DNA of 64,000 nt from Anaerocolumna sp. MB42-C2. GTDB taxonomy: Bacteria > Bacillota > Clostridia > Lachnospirales > Lachnospiraceae. Where the stretch lies: the NCBI RefSeq assembly GCF_030913705.1, contig NZ_CP133190.1, forward strand, positions 620,001 to 684,000, given 5' to 3'. The notes under the pieces are model-generated. The model saw only the letters and a program-made list of their open reading frames with translations, ran no database searches and was not told the origin of the DNA. This document shows, in pieces, positions 63,150 to 64,000 of this stretch; position 1 is the first letter of the stretch, and each line of letters begins with the position of its first letter. Both the position numbers and the translations under genes were made by a program.

Positions 63150-63227
63150 TTATCGCTTTCCAGTCTCAATAAATTTCATCAATTCATTTATATCATCAAA
63201 GCTATCATAATCACCATAAGTCTGCAT
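63150..63227 (-). other. Short frame, probable gene remnant
   Basis: A frame of 25 codons from an ATG (MQTYGDYDSFDDINELM then KFIETGKR) ends at 63150 and stays open upstream to an in-frame TAG at 63273-63275. AGGAGG lies at 63269-63274, too far from the ATG to serve it. The sequence looks like a protein C-terminus, but I do not recognise it. It lies among other broken genes. Confidence 0.25.
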
Positions 63228-63312
63228 CCATGAAGAATATAATAATTGTAAAAATATAATCTTAATGGCCTCCTAATCGTTATTTACCACTATGCCATCT
63301 TTCATTACAAAA

Positions 63313-63561
63313 TTAACACTTTGATAGTAGATATGGCATTTCATACGGATTTCCTTTTACTGCAATGAGGTCAGCGATACAATTTTCTTCTATTTTGCCG
63401 TAATCTTCTCGGTCTAATATTTTAGCCCCATCTAAGGTAGCAGGAAAATCGAGATTTTCTCTGGATACCTTTAGGATTTTCTTATCATCAGTTAATATGT
63501 GAACAGTTACTCTTTCTCCGCAGCTGTCAACAATCGTTGCATTTTTCAGTAAGCATCTCAT
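63313..63561 (-). pseudogene. Internally deleted amidohydrolase
   Basis: 82 codons: the first part (LLKNATIVDSCGERVTVHIL, DDKKILKV) is the N-terminal strand pair of an imidazolonepropionase-like amidohydrolase. The last part (DYGKIEENCIADLIAVKGNPYE) is the C-terminal strand that follows the catalytic barrel. The 300 or so residues between, including all metal-binding histidines, are gone at the join near AKILD-REDYGK. The ribosome binding site GAAGGT is intact. A simple in-frame deletion of a normal gene of about 400 codons explains it. Confidence 0.75.
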
Positions 63562-63737
63562 CTCTTTATTTACCTTCCATTTCTTGTATATACCAATGAA
63601 TAACTAAAAAAACCATGACAAATATTTGCACACAACAAAACAAAATAATTGTTTCTCCACTTTTCATATTCAAAAATGTGTGATTAACGCGAGACGGGAC
63701 CATAAATTGGATTTTTAATAAAAACCATTAAGTATTT

Positions 63738-63779
63738 TTAAATCAACTGACCTGTTGCACCATTTACCAAAACATTCAT
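63738..63779 (-). pseudogene. Truncated start of a Rossmann-fold NAD(P) reductase
   Basis: Thirteen codons read MNVLVNGATGQLI and then stop. They begin seven bases after a perfect AAAGGAG. The sequence is the entry of an NmrA/atypical SDR protein (VNGATGQLG dinucleotide loop), cut off after the loop. The rest of 63562-64000 contains nothing else I can identify, and the body of the gene is absent. Confidence 0.6.
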
Positions 63780-64000
63780 AATAGCTTCTCCTTTGCAAAT
63801 TCCTATTTGCTACCGAGTTATTATAAAATTGTTTTTCCTTGTCTAAAATAATATCGCACATTTAGTCACATTATATCATTACAGAATATGGATTTCTACC
63901 TTTTTTTACCATCAACTCTTATCCACCTGCAACCTCAATTATCCTATAGGCGGTAATTTACTACATATTCTGTTTGTTTGAATATTAATTATCCTTGAGC

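Overview
The window looks like chromosome from an AT-rich, endospore-forming Clostridia, most probably a member of the Lachnospiraceae. The evidence is the low GC content, strong AGGAGG-type ribosome binding sites, the sporulation genes spoIIGA, sigE, sigG and spoVD, a ymxH-type gene, remA, and a MurE ligase carrying the DNPR motif typical of meso-diaminopimelate peptidoglycan. Nearly all housekeeping genes lie on the minus strand, so transcription runs from high to low coordinates. No tRNA, rRNA, CRISPR array, prophage or intact insertion sequence was found.

Region by region. (1) 1-3.6 kb: the start of a probable dprA, comM/yifB, a GNAT acetyltransferase, nrdR with a foldable leader, and a plus-strand ymxH gene. 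(2) 3.6-20.2 kb: a division and cell wall (dcw) cluster, mraZ-rsmH-ftsL-pbp-spoVD-mraY-murD-ftsW-murA-ftsQ-ftsZ, running straight into the mother-cell and forespore sigma genes spoIIGA-sigE-sigG. mraZ is preceded by a promoter and six CCAC/GTGG repeats that fit a MraZ autoregulatory operator. ftsA, murC and murG are absent from the cluster. (3) 20.4-38.3 kb: a long housekeeping run, murE-murF-priA-def-fmt-yugP-rsmB-rlmN-prpC-prkC-rsgA-rpe-thiN-ychF-lgt. It joins precursor synthesis, translation quality and the PASTA kinase/PP2C phosphatase pair that senses cell wall fragments. (4) 38.6-42.3 kb: an accessory block with an MBL hydrolase, a zinc-ribbon protein under a palindromic promoter, a GntR-RCK_C regulator resembling the c-di-AMP sensor BusR, and an ArsR-type regulator with an unknown C-terminal domain. 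(5) 42.5-45.6 kb: two tandem signal peptidases I, then rpoZ, remA and yicC; gmk, usually between remA and rpoZ, is missing. (6) 45.9-51 kb: an overlapping pair of unknown genes, rqcH, a small orphan gene, hisJ and a GNAT. (7) 51-57.6 kb: the iscR-iscS-iscU-mnmA iron-sulfur and tRNA thiolation operon, divergent from a SpoVB-like flippase gene whose -35 element overlaps that of iscR, then a PAS-PAS-GGDEF diguanylate cyclase. (8) 57.7-58.1 kb: the leader of the cyclase, with a class I c-di-GMP riboswitch, its terminator, a second promoter and a second folded RNA of unknown identity. (9) 58.3-64 kb: an accessory and decaying segment with a PfkB kinase remnant, a secreted propeller protein, an MBL hydrolase, an aminoglycoside-phosphotransferase-like kinase, a GNAT-YoaP protein, and broken remnants of an amidohydrolase and a Rossmann-fold reductase.

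The most interesting features are the c-di-GMP riboswitch feeding back on its own cyclase with an extra promoter and structured RNA in between, the BusR-like regulator without its usual transporter, the divergent isc/flippase promoter, the large palindromic element at the 3' end of rpoZ, and the missing gmk. Starts were moved from the longest open frame wherever a ribosome binding site or family N-terminus decided the matter. All family calls rest on reading the translated sequence, without database searches.
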